Shown here piece by piece: positions 48,394-57,278 of a stretch of 64,000 nt of DNA; the first letter of the stretch is position 1; each line of letters starts with the position of its first letter. Source of the DNA: JAOUJD01 sp963811265 (GTDB taxonomy: Bacteria > Pseudomonadota > Gammaproteobacteria > Burkholderiales > Burkholderiaceae_F); assembly GCA_963811265.1 (NCBI GenBank), contig CAWEQS010000014.1, positions 9,340 to 73,339 on the forward strand, read 5' to 3'. Under the pieces are notes generated by a model. It was not told where the DNA came from. It made no database searches and was given only the letters and a program-made list of their open reading frames with translations. The position numbers were made by a program, and so were the translations under genes.

Positions 48394-49266
48394 TCAGCCC
48401 TCGCCTGCCGGAGCCGCCAGCCCGAACAGCCGCTCGGCGTTGCGGTGGAACACGCGCGCCAGCACGTCGTCGTCGTAGCCGAGCGAGGCCCAGTCGTCGA
48501 TCAGGCGCTCGTAGCGGAACAGCGGATAGTCGGCGCCGAACATCACGCGATCCTTCAGGCGGCCGCGGATCTCGCGCTTCAGCGCGTCGGTCAGGTACTT
48601 CGGCGACCAGCCGTGCACCTCGCTCCACACGTTGGGCTTGTGCAGCAGGATCGAGATCATCTCGTCCTGCCACGGCCACGCGGGCCGGCCCGCGATGATG
48701 GTCAGGTCCGGGTGATCGGCCGCGAGGTAGTCGACGTAGCGCGGATGGCAGAGGTCGAGCTTCAGGCCGCCGCCGCCGGGCAGCCCGGCCCCGGAGCCCG
48801 TGTGCCCGACCAGCACGAGCGCGGGCCGCTGGTAGTGCTTCAGGACCTCGTAGAACGGTCCGTAGATGGCGTGGTCGGCGGTGTAGCCCATGCCGGACGC
48901 CGACACGCAGTAGCCGATGAAGCCCTTCGACGCCCGGATGCAGTGCTCCAGCTCGGCGGCGCCCGCCTCGCCGAGCTTCGGGTCGATCTGCAGCCAGTGG
49001 CCGAGGATGGCGTCGGGATGCTTCGCCTGCACCTCGAGCGCGTAGTCGTGCAGCGGCACCAGTTCGTCGAGCGGGAGATTCTTGGTGAACCCGAAGTCGA
49101 GGATCGCGCGGACCCGGTTGGCGCGCAGGTACTGCGCCATTCCGTCCTCGGTGTCGTACTTCGGCTCCGAGCGCCACGTCTTCGACTGCTGCGCGAGCGC
49201 GGCGTCGGTGCGCAGCACGTAGCCGCGCTTCGTGCCCCAGTGCGAGTGCACGTCGACGATGCGCAT
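48394..49266 (-). CDS. Amidohydrolase (ACMSD-like metal-dependent hydrolase/decarboxylase)
   Basis: 290-residue TIM-barrel metalloenzyme. The N-terminal metal site HxH is in VDVHSHWG; further likely ligands are His in LVLVGHTGSG and Asp in RVMFGADYPLFRY, the amidohydrolase_2 pattern used by ACMSD and related decarboxylases. ATG 49266 lies 2 bases after the upstream receptor gene stop. With the SDR, CoA ligase and receptor it suggests breakdown of an imported carboxylate, but hydrolysis or decarboxylation cannot be distinguished. Confidence 0.9.
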   Translation of the reverse strand: MRIVDVHSHWGTKRGYVLRTDAALAQQSKTWRSEPKYDTEDGMAQYLRANRVRAILDFGFTKNLPLDELVPLHDYALEVQAKHPDAILGHWLQIDPKLGEAGAAELEHCIRASKGFIGYCVSASGMGYTADHAIYGPFYEVLKHYQRPALVLVGHTGSGAGLPGGGGLKLDLCHPRYVDYLAADHPDLTIIAGRPAWPWQDEMISILLHKPNVWSEVHGWSPKYLTDALKREIRGRLKDRVMFGADYPLFRYERLIDDWASLGYDDDVLARVFHRNAERLFGLAAPAGEG

Positions 49267-49268
49267 CG

Positions 49269-50249
49269 CTACTCGGCCTTGATGTTCGCCGACTTGATGA
49301 TCCTGCCCCAGCGGTCGATCTCGCTTGCCAGGAATTCCTCGGAGGACTGGACCGAGCCACCGACGAAGGCCACGCCCTGCGCGGACAGGCGCTGCGCGAG
49401 TTCGGGGTCCGCGATCGCCTTGTTGACCGCGGCATTGATCTTCTGCACCACGTCCTTCGGCATCGACTTCGGCGCGAAGATCATGTACCAGGCGCTGATC
49501 TCGAAGCCCGGCACGCCGGCCTCGATCATCGTCGGCAGGTCGGGCGCCAGCGGCGAGCGCTTCGCGCCCGTCGTCGCGAGCGCCTTGAGCTTGCCGGACT
49601 TCACGTGCGGGATCGACGTCGTGATCGTGTCGAACATGATCGCGACGTGGCCGCCGAGCACGTCGTTGAGCGCCGGCGCGTTGCCCTTGTACGGGACGTG
49701 CGTCAGGTCCACGCCCGTCAGGTGCTTGAACAGTTCGCCGGACAGGTGCGCGCCCGCCCCGGCCCCGCCGGACGCGTACGCGTACTTGCCCGGATTCGCC
49801 TTCAGCAGCGCGATCAGTTCCTTGACGCTGTTCGCGGGGAAGTTCGGCTGCGTGACCAGGATCAGCGGGATGTAGCCGACGTGGATGATCGGCGTGAGCT
49901 CCTTCTCGAGGTCGTACGGCAGCTTGCTGACCAGGAACTTGTTGGTCGCGAGCACCGAATAGCCCATCAGCAGCGTGTGGCCGTCGGTCGACTTGGCGAC
50001 GAAGTCGGTGCCGATCGCCGCGCTCGCGCCCGGCTTGTTCTCGACGACCACGCTCTGGTTCCACTGCTCCTGCAGCTTCTGCGCGATGGCGCGCGAGAGC
50101 AGGTCGACGCCGCCGCCGGCCGGCACCGGGGCGATGATCTTCACCGGCTGCGTCGGCCAGCCCTGCGCCTGCGCGAGGCCGCCGGCCAGAAGGAAGAGCG
50201 TGCCTGCCAGCAGGCGAAGTCGTTTCAACATCGGGACCGGCTCGGTCAT
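49269..50249 (-). CDS. Tripartite tricarboxylate transporter receptor (Bug/TctC family)
   Basis: 326 residues. ATG 50249 is chosen for its strong AGGAGG site upstream; Met at 50231 is an alternative. Signal peptide RLRLLAGTLFLLAGGLAQAQ, then the family opening GWPTQPVKIIAPVPAGGGVD and VVVENKPGASAAIGTDFVAK. Bug receptors bind small carboxylates; no TctA/TctB membrane genes are nearby, which is common for Bug paralogues. First gene of the catabolic operon on the minus strand. A 5-4-5 inverted repeat TTTGA-TTCG-TCAAA (50326-50339) upstream is a possible operator. Confidence 0.92.
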   Translation of the reverse strand: MTEPVPMLKRLRLLAGTLFLLAGGLAQAQGWPTQPVKIIAPVPAGGGVDLLSRAIAQKLQEQWNQSVVVENKPGASAAIGTDFVAKSTDGHTLLMGYSVLATNKFLVSKLPYDLEKELTPIIHVGYIPLILVTQPNFPANSVKELIALLKANPGKYAYASGGAGAGAHLSGELFKHLTGVDLTHVPYKGNAPALNDVLGGHVAIMFDTITTSIPHVKSGKLKALATTGAKRSPLAPDLPTMIEAGVPGFEISAWYMIFAPKSMPKDVVQKINAAVNKAIADPELAQRLSAQGVAFVGGSVQSSEEFLASEIDRWGRIIKSANIKAE

Positions 50250-50325
50250 GGCGCTGCCTCCTCGTCGGAACATCGTTCCGCTATCTGAACTTGCGCTTTC
50301 CAGGCCGTAGTTTGCTATCCCGGGT

Positions 50326-50339
50326 TTTGATTCGTCAAA
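50326..50339. promoter_or_regulatory. Short inverted repeat upstream of the Bug receptor gene
   Basis: TTTGA-TTCG-TCAAA, 77 bases upstream of the receptor start. On the minus strand it contains a TTGACG that could serve as a -35 box. It could be an operator for the nearby IclR regulator; IclR sites are usually longer palindromes, so confidence is low. Confidence 0.25.
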
Positions 50340-50468
50340 GCGGCCCCGGTACATGGGTCCGGATAACGTACCCTGCCCGAATGCGTCGGCCGCGCGCTTC
50401 GCCGGCTCTTGCCTCTTGCGTTAGGCACGCCACTCCTGTACGTTACTGTCATTCCATACAGTATCCCC

Positions 50469-50729
50469 ATGAGCACCGGCACCCTCTTCTACCAGGAGTT
50501 CGAAGCCCTCGACCTCGTCGACGCGACCGAGGCCCGCTTCCTGTCGTCCGCCGTGCGCGACGCGGTCCGGCAGGCGCAGCAGCACGGCCGCTACGAGGCG
50601 AGCTTCCACCGCTATCGCGTCCGCGCCTGGCGGGAGCCCCTCGGATCCCGCCTCGTCACGGTCTCGTGGCGCGTCTCGCACGGGGATCAGCCGGTGGCCG
50701 GAGACACGCACATCCTGCAGGCGCTCTGA
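50469..50729 (+). CDS. Small protein of unknown function
   Basis: 86 residues from ATG 50469. No signal peptide or membrane segment; mixed alpha/beta composition (EFEALDLVDATEARFLSSAV, SRLVTVSWRVSHGDQPVAGD). It opens only 8 bases after TACAGT-like AT-richer DNA and lies alone, divergent from the receptor operon and 131 bases before the efflux operon. Codon usage matches the neighbours, which supports a real gene. I do not recognise a family. Confidence 0.55.
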   Translation: MSTGTLFYQEFEALDLVDATEARFLSSAVRDAVRQAQQHGRYEASFHRYRVRAWREPLGSRLVTVSWRVSHGDQPVAGDTHILQAL

Positions 50730-50860
50730 GACGGCCACGGCATCGAAGCCGGACCAGCGGTCGGGATCGAGGCAAGCGCCGGCGGGTGTTGACCGCACCG
50801 GGACAGTCGACCGGCCCGGTGGGCTAATCTGGGGCCGTGTCCTCACCCTTCCCTCCCTGA

Positions 50861-52027
50861 ATGGATCCCAAGACCGTGACCACGCTGCGCCGCGTCGGCG
50901 TTGCGCTGGCCGTGATCGTCGCCATCGCGCTGGCGGTGTTCTGGTTCACGCGACCCAAGCCCATCCCGGTCGTCGTCACCGAAGTCCAGCGCGGCACGGT
51001 GGAGTCGTCGATCGCCAACACCCGTGCCGGAACCATTGAAAGCTGCCAGCGCACCAAGCTGTCGACCATCATCGGCGGCCGCATCGAGATCCTCGCGGTG
51101 AAGGAAGGCGACCGCGTGAAGAAGGGCCAGCTGCTGATGCAGATCTGGCACGACGACATCAAGGCCCAGGAGCGGCTGGCGCAGGCGGCGCTCGAGACCT
51201 CGCGCCGGCGGGTGGTCGAGGCCTGCACGCTGGCCGACAGCGCCGAGCGCGAAGTGAAGCGGCAGATGGAACTGCACAAGCAGGGCTTCATTTCCGCCAA
51301 CGCGATCGACGTGTCGCGCGCGGCGGCCGACGCCCGCGCGGCGTCGTGCGCGACCGCCAAGGCCGACGTCGCGCAGGCCAGCGCCAGCGTCAACGTCGCG
51401 CAGGTGCAGCAGGGCCGAACGACCCTGGTCGCGCCCTTCGACGGCACGATCGCGAAGATCGTCGGCGAGGTCGGCGAATACTCGACGCCGTCGCCGCCGG
51501 GCGTGCCGACGCCGCCCGCCATCGACCTCATCGACGAGTCCTGCGTCTACGTCAACGCGCCGATGGACGAGATCGACGCGCCGAAGATCCGCGCAGGCCA
51601 GTTCGTCCGCATCACGCTCGACGCGCTGCCCGGCAAGTCCTTCAGCGGCAAGGTGCGGCGGATCGCCCCGTACGTCGCCGCCGTCGAGAAGCAGGCGCGC
51701 ACCGTGGACGTCGAGGCGACGTTCGACAATCCCGCCGAAGCCGGCCGGCTGCTGGTCGGCTACAGCGCGGACATCGAGATCGTGCTCGACACGCGCAAGG
51801 ACGTCCTGCGCGTGCCGGCGTCGGCGCTGCTCGAAGGCGGGCGCGTCCTCGTGGTCGACGCCGACGGCGTGCTCGTCGAGCGCAAGCTGAAGACCGGCTT
51901 GTCCAACTGGGAGTACACGGAGGTGGTCGAGGGACTGGCCGCGGGCGACCGGGTCGTCACGTCGCTCGACCGCGCCGGCGTGAAGGCGGGCGCCCGCGTC
52001 ACCGTCGAGAGCAAGCCCGCGAAGTAG
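50861..52027 (+). CDS. HlyD/MacA-type periplasmic adaptor of an ABC efflux system
   Basis: 388 residues. One N-terminal membrane anchor (VGVALAVIVAIALAVFWFT), then a lipoyl-like half-motif (GGRIEILAVKEGDRVKKGQL), an alpha-helical hairpin with Ala-rich helices (AAADARAASCATAKADVAQA) and beta-barrel domains (FSGKVRRIAPYVAAVEKQAR, AGVKAGARVTVESKP). It would link the ABC permeases downstream to an outer-membrane channel, which is not encoded in the window. First gene of a four-gene operon. Confidence 0.9.
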   Translation: MDPKTVTTLRRVGVALAVIVAIALAVFWFTRPKPIPVVVTEVQRGTVESSIANTRAGTIESCQRTKLSTIIGGRIEILAVKEGDRVKKGQLLMQIWHDDIKAQERLAQAALETSRRRVVEACTLADSAEREVKRQMELHKQGFISANAIDVSRAAADARAASCATAKADVAQASASVNVAQVQQGRTTLVAPFDGTIAKIVGEVGEYSTPSPPGVPTPPAIDLIDESCVYVNAPMDEIDAPKIRAGQFVRITLDALPGKSFSGKVRRIAPYVAAVEKQARTVDVEATFDNPAEAGRLLVGYSADIEIVLDTRKDVLRVPASALLEGGRVLVVDADGVLVERKLKTGLSNWEYTEVVEGLAAGDRVVTSLDRAGVKAGARVTVESKPAK

Positions 52028-52049
52028 CCGTTCCGCGAACGGCGCGCCG

Positions 52050-52754
52050 ATGAACTCCCCTCCGACCGCGCTGATCGAACTCGCCGGCATCGAGCGCGTG
52101 TTCCGCCTCGGCGACAGCGAGGTGCACGCGCTGCACGAGCTCGACCTGCGGATCGACGCCGGCGAGTACGTCGCCGTGATGGGCCCGTCGGGCTCGGGCA
52201 AGTCCACGCTGCTCAACCTGCTCGGGCTGCTCGACCGCCCGACCGCGGGCACCTACCACCTCGAGGGACGCGACATCACGACGCTGTCGCCGCAGGAGCA
52301 GGCGCAGGTGCGCAGCCAGCGCATCGGCTTCGTGTTCCAGAGCTTCCACCTCGTGCCGCGGCTCACCGCCGCCGAGAACATCGCGCTGCCGATGATGCTC
52401 GCCGGCGTCGCGGCCGCCGAGCGCGCGAAGCGCGTGACGCAGGCGCTCGACGACTACGGCCTCACCGACCGGTCGCACCACCGCCCCGACCAGCTTTCGG
52501 GCGGGCAGCGCCAGCGCGTCGCGATCGCGCGGGCGACCATCATGCAGCCCGCGATGATCCTGGCCGACGAACCCACCGGCAACCTGGACCGCGCCACCGG
52601 CGACGAAGTCATCCGGCTGCTCGAGGAACTGAACACGCGCGGCGTGACGCTGATCGTCGTCACGCACGACGCCGCGCTCGGCAAGCGCGCGCGCCGCCGG
52701 CTCGACATGGAGGACGGGATGATCCGCGCCGACACGCGGGTCGCCGCCGCCTGA
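52050..52754 (+). CDS. MacB/LolD-type ABC transporter ATP-binding protein
   Basis: 234 residues. Walker A GPSGSGKSTLL, Q-loop FVFQSFHLVPRLTAAEN, signature LSGGQRQRVAIARA, Walker B MILADEPTGNLD and switch His in VVTHDAALG: a complete MacB/LolD-class ATPase. The last base of its stop is shared with the ATG of the first permease (TGATG), so translation is coupled. It presumably powers both permeases that follow. Confidence 0.94.
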   Translation: MNSPPTALIELAGIERVFRLGDSEVHALHELDLRIDAGEYVAVMGPSGSGKSTLLNLLGLLDRPTAGTYHLEGRDITTLSPQEQAQVRSQRIGFVFQSFHLVPRLTAAENIALPMMLAGVAAAERAKRVTQALDDYGLTDRSHHRPDQLSGGQRQRVAIARATIMQPAMILADEPTGNLDRATGDEVIRLLEELNTRGVTLIVVTHDAALGKRARRRLDMEDGMIRADTRVAAA

Positions 52755-53962
52755 TGCGACCCCTCGACAACACCCGCTTCGCGCTCGGCGCCGCCACCGG
52801 CAACCGGCTGCGCACGGTGCTGCTGATGCTGGCGATGTCGATCGGCGTGGCCGCCGTCGTCGTGCTGACCGCGCTCGGCGACGGCGCGCGGCGCTACGTC
52901 GTCAACGAGTTTTCGTCGCTCGGCACCAACCTCGTGATCGTGCTGCCGGGGCGCACGCAGACCGGCGGCTTCTCGCCGCAGAACGTGATCACCGGCACGC
53001 CGCGCGACCTGACGATCGAGGACGCGCTGGCCGTGCAGCGCGCGACCGCCGCGCGGCTGGTCGCGCCGATCGTGGTCGGCACGTCCGAGATCAGCGGCGC
53101 CGGGCGGCTGCGCGAATCGATCGTCGTCGGGACCGTCGCCGACTACTACGCGGTGCGCAACTTCAGGATGGCGCAGGGCCGCTTCCTGCCGGAGGAGGAC
53201 TGGACCCGCGGCTCGGCGGTGATCGTGCTCGGCGCCAAGGTGCGCGAGGACGTGTTCGGCAGCTCGCCGGCGCTCGGCCAGTTCGTCCGCATCGGCGACC
53301 GGCGCTTCCGCGTGATCGGCGTGCTCGGCTCGACCGGCATGGGCCTCGGGATGAACACCGACGAGCTTTCGTTCGTGCCGATCGCCACCGCGCAGCAGAT
53401 GTTCAACACCAACACGCTGTTCCGCATCCTCGTCGAGGCGCGCAACCGCGAGGCGATCCCGGTCGCCAAGGAGCAGGTGCGCGAGATCATCAAGGGGCGC
53501 CACGGCGGCGAGGAGGACGTCACGACCATCACGCAGGACGCCGTGCTCGCGACCTTCGACCGCCTGCTCGGGACGCTGACGCTGGGCGTGGCGGGCATCG
53601 CGGCGATCAGCCTGGCGGTGGCCGGCATCCTCGTGATGAACGTGATGCTGGTGTCGGTGTCGCAGCGCACCTCGGAGATCGGCCTGCTGAAGGCGCTCGG
53701 CGCCACCGAAGCGGCCGTGCGCAACGCGTTCCTGACCGAGGCGGCGATGTTGTCGTTCGCCGGGGCGTTGCTCGGCTACGGGATCGGCCAGCTCGGCGCC
53801 TGGATCATCCGCGAGCTCTATCCGACGCTGCCCGCCTACGCGCCGCAGTGGGCCGTGATCGCCGCCATCGGCACGGCGCTGGTCACCGGCCTGCTGTTCG
53901 GCTTCCTGCCGGCGAAGCGCGCCGCGGCCCTCGATCCCGTTGCGGCGCTGGCGAAGCGATGA
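52754..53962 (+). CDS. MacB/FtsX-type ABC transporter permease (first)
   Basis: 402 residues, with an N-terminal helix (LRTVLLMLAMSIGVAAVVVL), a large MacB periplasmic core (LVIVLPGRTQTGGFSPQNVI, VIGVLGSTGMGLGMNTDELS) and three C-terminal helices of the FtsX domain (VAGIAAISLAVAGILVMNVM, SEIGLLKALGATEAAVRNAF). Overlaps the second permease by 4 bases (ATGA). Two unequal permeases suggest a heterodimer, unlike the single-chain MacB of enteric bacteria. Confidence 0.92.
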   Translation: MRPLDNTRFALGAATGNRLRTVLLMLAMSIGVAAVVVLTALGDGARRYVVNEFSSLGTNLVIVLPGRTQTGGFSPQNVITGTPRDLTIEDALAVQRATAARLVAPIVVGTSEISGAGRLRESIVVGTVADYYAVRNFRMAQGRFLPEEDWTRGSAVIVLGAKVREDVFGSSPALGQFVRIGDRRFRVIGVLGSTGMGLGMNTDELSFVPIATAQQMFNTNTLFRILVEARNREAIPVAKEQVREIIKGRHGGEEDVTTITQDAVLATFDRLLGTLTLGVAGIAAISLAVAGILVMNVMLVSVSQRTSEIGLLKALGATEAAVRNAFLTEAAMLSFAGALLGYGIGQLGAWIIRELYPTLPAYAPQWAVIAAIGTALVTGLLFGFLPAKRAAALDPVAALAKR

Positions 53963-55161
53963 TCCTGCGCGACGGCGCCTTCCTCGCGATGCGCGCGATC
54001 ACCGCGCACCGCATGCGCAGCGGCCTGACGCTGCTCGGCATCGCCGTCGGCATCGCGGCGGTCATCCTGCTGACGTCGATCGGCGAAGGCGTCCACCGCT
54101 TCGTGCTGGCCGAGTTCTCGCAGTTCGGCACCAACATCATCGGCGTGGCGCCGGGCCGCGTGAAGACCGGCGGGGCCGCGCCCTCCGGCCTGCCGACCGC
54201 CGTGCGGCCGCTGTCGTTCGACGACGCGCGCGCGCTGCAGCGGCTGCCGAACGTCACGGCCATCGGACCGGTCGTCTTCGGCAACGCGGAAATCGAAGGC
54301 AACGGCCGAACGCGCCGCACGACGGTCTACGGCGTCAACGAGGACGCGTTGCAGGTCTTCAACATGCGGGTCGCCGCGGGCCAGTTCCTGCCGCGCGACG
54401 AGTGGGAAGGCGCGCGCGCCTTCGTCGTGCTCGGCAGCACGCTGAAGAACGAGTTGTTCGGCTCCGCCAACGCGCTCGGCGCGAAGCTGCGCACCGGCGG
54501 GCTGCAGTTCCGCGTGGTCGGGGTGCTGGCGCCGAAGGGCCAGTTCCTCGGCATCGACCTCGACGACACGGCGTTCATCCCGACCGCGCGCGCGATGGAA
54601 CTCTTCAACAAGGAAGGCCTGGCCGAGATCCACATCTCGTACGCGGAAGGCGCGGACGCGAGCAAGGTCGCCGACGCCGCGCGGGCCATCCTCACCGCCC
54701 GCCACGGCCGCGAGGACTTCACGCTGACGACGCAGGCCGACATGATGCGCACGCTCGGCAACATCCTCGACATCCTGACGATGGCGGTGGGCGCGCTCGG
54801 CAGCATCTCGCTGCTGGTGGGCGGCGTCGGCATCGTCACGATCATGACGATCGCGGTGTCGGAGCGCACCAGCGAGGTCGGGCTGATGCTCGCGCTCGGC
54901 GCGCGGCGCGGCACGATCCTCGCCCTCTTCCTCGGCGAGGCGGTGGTCCTGGCCGCCTTCGGAGGCGTCGCCGGGCTCGTGCTCGGCTTCGGCCTCGCTC
55001 AGCTGATTCACCTCGTGATTCCGGCGCTGCCGGTGCACACGCCGGTGCTCTATGCGGTCCTCGCCATCGTGCTGGCTTCGATGATCGGGCTCGCAGCCGG
55101 CGTGCTGCCCGCGCGCCGCGCATCGAAGCTCGATCCGGTCGAGTCCCTGCGCGCGGAGTAG
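53959..55161 (+). CDS. MacB/FtsX-type ABC transporter permease (second)
   Basis: 400 residues. Same topology as the first permease: AHRMRSGLTLLGIAVGIAAV near the N-terminus, a periplasmic core (GTNIIGVAPGRVKTGGAAPS, VVGVLAPKGQFLGIDLDDTA) and the FtsX domain (VGALGSISLLVGGVGIVTIM, SEVGLMLALGARRGTILALF). Clearly a divergent paralogue of its neighbour, as the KTGGAAPS and TQTGGFSPQ regions show. Ends the operon; no outer-membrane factor follows. Substrate unknown; lipoprotein, peptide or drug export are all possible. Confidence 0.92.
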   Translation: MILRDGAFLAMRAITAHRMRSGLTLLGIAVGIAAVILLTSIGEGVHRFVLAEFSQFGTNIIGVAPGRVKTGGAAPSGLPTAVRPLSFDDARALQRLPNVTAIGPVVFGNAEIEGNGRTRRTTVYGVNEDALQVFNMRVAAGQFLPRDEWEGARAFVVLGSTLKNELFGSANALGAKLRTGGLQFRVVGVLAPKGQFLGIDLDDTAFIPTARAMELFNKEGLAEIHISYAEGADASKVADAARAILTARHGREDFTLTTQADMMRTLGNILDILTMAVGALGSISLLVGGVGIVTIMTIAVSERTSEVGLMLALGARRGTILALFLGEAVVLAAFGGVAGLVLGFGLAQLIHLVIPALPVHTPVLYAVLAIVLASMIGLAAGVLPARRASKLDPVESLRAE

Positions 55162-55295
55162 GACGCGACGGCAGCCGGCCGTCGGCGGCGCTCGGGCCGC
55201 CGGCCCCGTCGTCTTCATGCCCGCTTAAAGGTCCGCCAATAAGGTTCGCCTCCAGGCCGCCAGCGTTTGGCAGCCGCCAACCTGGAGGACCTTGC

Positions 55296-55649
55296 ATGCA
55301 GATCCACTCCGTTGCCGCCGCGGCCGTCGCTGCGACTTTCCTCGTCAGCCCGCTGGCTCGCGCGAACGACGCCACCGCGCTCCCGTGCGCCTCGACCACC
55401 TCGGCCACCACCTGTGCCGAGGCGTCGCGCGATCCGTTCAGGCCGGAAGCCCACCTGCGCAGCGTCGTCGAGAACTTCCTCCGCTACCGGGTCGCGCGCG
55501 TCGGAATCGATGGCGGTTGCTATGCCGTGCTGGCGTTCGATCGCAACGGCACGCCGTTCGAGGTCAAGTTCCGGGGCAATGACCTGAAGATGGTCAGCCG
55601 TTACGTCGTCAAGAACGGGTCGCTGGACGCGCCGTCGTCCAACCAATGA
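55296..55649 (+). CDS. Small periplasmic protein, PepSY-like
   Basis: 117 residues from ATG 55296, with GGAGGA upstream. Signal peptide (VAAAAVAATFLVSPLARA). The mature part has RSVVENFLRYRVARVGIDGG and YAVLAFDRNGTPFEVKFRGN, a single PepSY-like alpha/beta unit (helix, strand, hairpin). The stop overlaps the DUF1924 start (ATGA). Such small PepSY proteins often precede DUF1924/diheme cytochrome/cytochrome b561 genes. A link to metal or cytochrome handling is inference. Confidence 0.7.
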   Translation: MQIHSVAAAAVAATFLVSPLARANDATALPCASTTSATTCAEASRDPFRPEAHLRSVVENFLRYRVARVGIDGGCYAVLAFDRNGTPFEVKFRGNDLKMVSRYVVKNGSLDAPSSNQ

Positions 55650-56071
55650 GCGGCGCTCCCATGCAGCCGAGGTTCCTTGCGATGGCGGCACTCCTCCTCG
55701 CGCTGAGCGGGCCCACGCTGGCGGAGGTGCCGTCCGCCTACCTGCAGTCGCTGCAGTCCGCCGCGCGCGCTGCCGACCCCGCGTTCAACGCGTTCTCCGC
55801 GTCCCGCGGCCAGGGCTGGTTCAACGCGCGCCACGGCACCGACTGGAGCTGCTCGACCTGCCACACCGGGAACCCGCTCGCCGCGGGCCAGCATGCGACC
55901 ACCGGCCGGCCCATCGCGCCGCTCGCCCCGGCGGCCAACCCGGCCCGCCTCACCGACGTCGATCGCATCGAGAAGTGGTTCAAGCGCAACTGCAATGACG
56001 TGATCGGACGCGCCTGCACACCGGCCGAGAAAGGCGACGTCCTCGCCTACTTGACCTCACTCAAACGATAG
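55646..56071 (+). CDS. DUF1924 c-type cytochrome
   Basis: 141 residues. Signal peptide FLAMAALLLALSGPTLA; one haem site CSTCH (Cys69, Cys72, His73) in DWSCSTCHTGNPLAAGQHAT. C-terminal VDRIEKWFKRNCNDVIGRAC and DVLAYLTSLKR carry further cysteines and the usual cytochrome C-helix, likely with an axial Met elsewhere. It overlaps the PepSY-like gene and lies 9 bases before the diheme cytochrome gene. Probably passes electrons between periplasmic partners and the cytochrome b561. Confidence 0.88.
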   Translation: MSGAPMQPRFLAMAALLLALSGPTLAEVPSAYLQSLQSAARAADPAFNAFSASRGQGWFNARHGTDWSCSTCHTGNPLAAGQHATTGRPIAPLAPAANPARLTDVDRIEKWFKRNCNDVIGRACTPAEKGDVLAYLTSLKR

Positions 56072-56080
56072 GAACCCACC

Positions 56081-56569
56081 ATGCTCGACGAACGCAAGCG
56101 CAAGGCATTCGATGCCATAGTCTGGACGTCGTCGCTGCTCTTCGCGGCCGTCCTTCCGGTCGCCGCGAGCGCCGACAGCCAGCGCTATACCAATGAGAAT
56201 TCGTCCTACCGTGCGGAGTGCGGTTCCTGCCACGTCGCCTACCCGCCGGCCCTGCTCGGGCCCGACGCGTGGCGCACGATCATGAACGGACTCGACAAGC
56301 ACTTCGGCACCGACGCCAGCGTCGGCGACGCCAGGCGGGCCGAACTCACGGCCTACCTCGTCGCTTCCGCCGGGACGCGCAAGGCAAGCGAGGCGCCGCG
56401 CATCACCGAGGCCCGCTGGTTCCGCAAGGAGCATCGCGAGATCGCCGCCGCCACCTGGCACTCGCGCCCCGTGAAGAGCGCCGCCAACTGCGAGGCCTGC
56501 CACAGCCAGGCCGCGGCCGGCGACTTCAGCGAGCGCACCGCTCGCATCCCGCGGGAGGCCGCACGATGA
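56081..56569 (+). CDS. Diheme cytochrome c
   Basis: 162 residues. N-terminal signal-like helix (IVWTSSLLFAAVLPVAASA). Two haem sites: CGSCH (Cys47, Cys50, His51) and CEACH (Cys137, Cys140, His141), matching the DHC (diheme cytochrome c) family, with YPPALLGPDAWRTIMNGLDK in between. The stop overlaps the cytochrome b561 start (ATGA). It forms a redox trio with the DUF1924 protein and the membrane cytochrome b. Confidence 0.9.
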   Translation: MLDERKRKAFDAIVWTSSLLFAAVLPVAASADSQRYTNENSSYRAECGSCHVAYPPALLGPDAWRTIMNGLDKHFGTDASVGDARRAELTAYLVASAGTRKASEAPRITEARWFRKEHREIAAATWHSRPVKSAANCEACHSQAAAGDFSERTARIPREAAR

Positions 56570-57278
56570 GCGCTCGACCCGACCGGACACTCGTCTGGGA
56601 CCTGCCCACGCGCGTTTTCCACTGGCTGCTCGCCGCGACCTTCGCGGGCGCGTACCTCACCGCCGAAGGCGAGCGGCTGCGCGACGTCCACATGCTGCTC
56701 GGCTACACGGCGGCGGGGCTCGTCACCTTCCGCGTGCTGTGGGGCGTCGTCGGCACGCGCTATGCGCGCTTCACTTCGTTTCCGCTGTCGCCCCGCGCCG
56801 TGATCGACTACCTGAAGTCGCTGCTGGCCCTGTCGCCCCGCCACTACTTCGGGCACAACCCGGCGGGCAGCTGGGCCATCCTCGGCATGCTGGCGCTGAT
56901 CGCGGGCACGGCGGTGACCGGATGGGCCAACGCGATCGAGATCGGTCCGCAAGTGGATGGAAGACGTGCACGAGGGGTTCGCCAACGCGACGCTCGCGCT
57001 GATCGTCGTGCACGTCGGCGCGGTGATCGTGAGCAGCCTGCTGCACCGGGAGAACCTGCCGCGTGCCATGGTGACCGGCTACAAGCCCGGCAGCGGCCCG
57101 GCCGCCGCCGGCACGCGCTGGTTCGTTGCGGTGGCCCTCGTCGCCGTGATCGGCGCCTTCTGGGCCGGCGCCATTCCCGCGCCCGGCCTCGCGCCCGGCA
57201 AGTCGATCGTGCAGGCGGCGACGCAGCCTTCGGCAGGCGGAGACACCGGCCAGGCGGCGGCACCACGACGACGACTGA
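56566..57278 (+). CDS. Cytochrome b561-family membrane protein (frameshifted)
   Basis: Corrected length about 236 residues. Opening RTLVWDLPTRVFHWLLAATF has the first haem His; further helices with His include VHMLLGYTAAGLVTFRVLWG and, after a shift near 56952-56957, DVHEGFANATLALIVVHVGA. One extra base is needed there. In the present sequence the second frame then runs without a stop into the response regulator. A second extra base near 57180-57270 would instead give the ending HHDDD and TGA at 57276-57278, overlapping the regulator ATG. Exchanges electrons between quinone and the periplasmic cytochromes. Confidence 0.78.
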
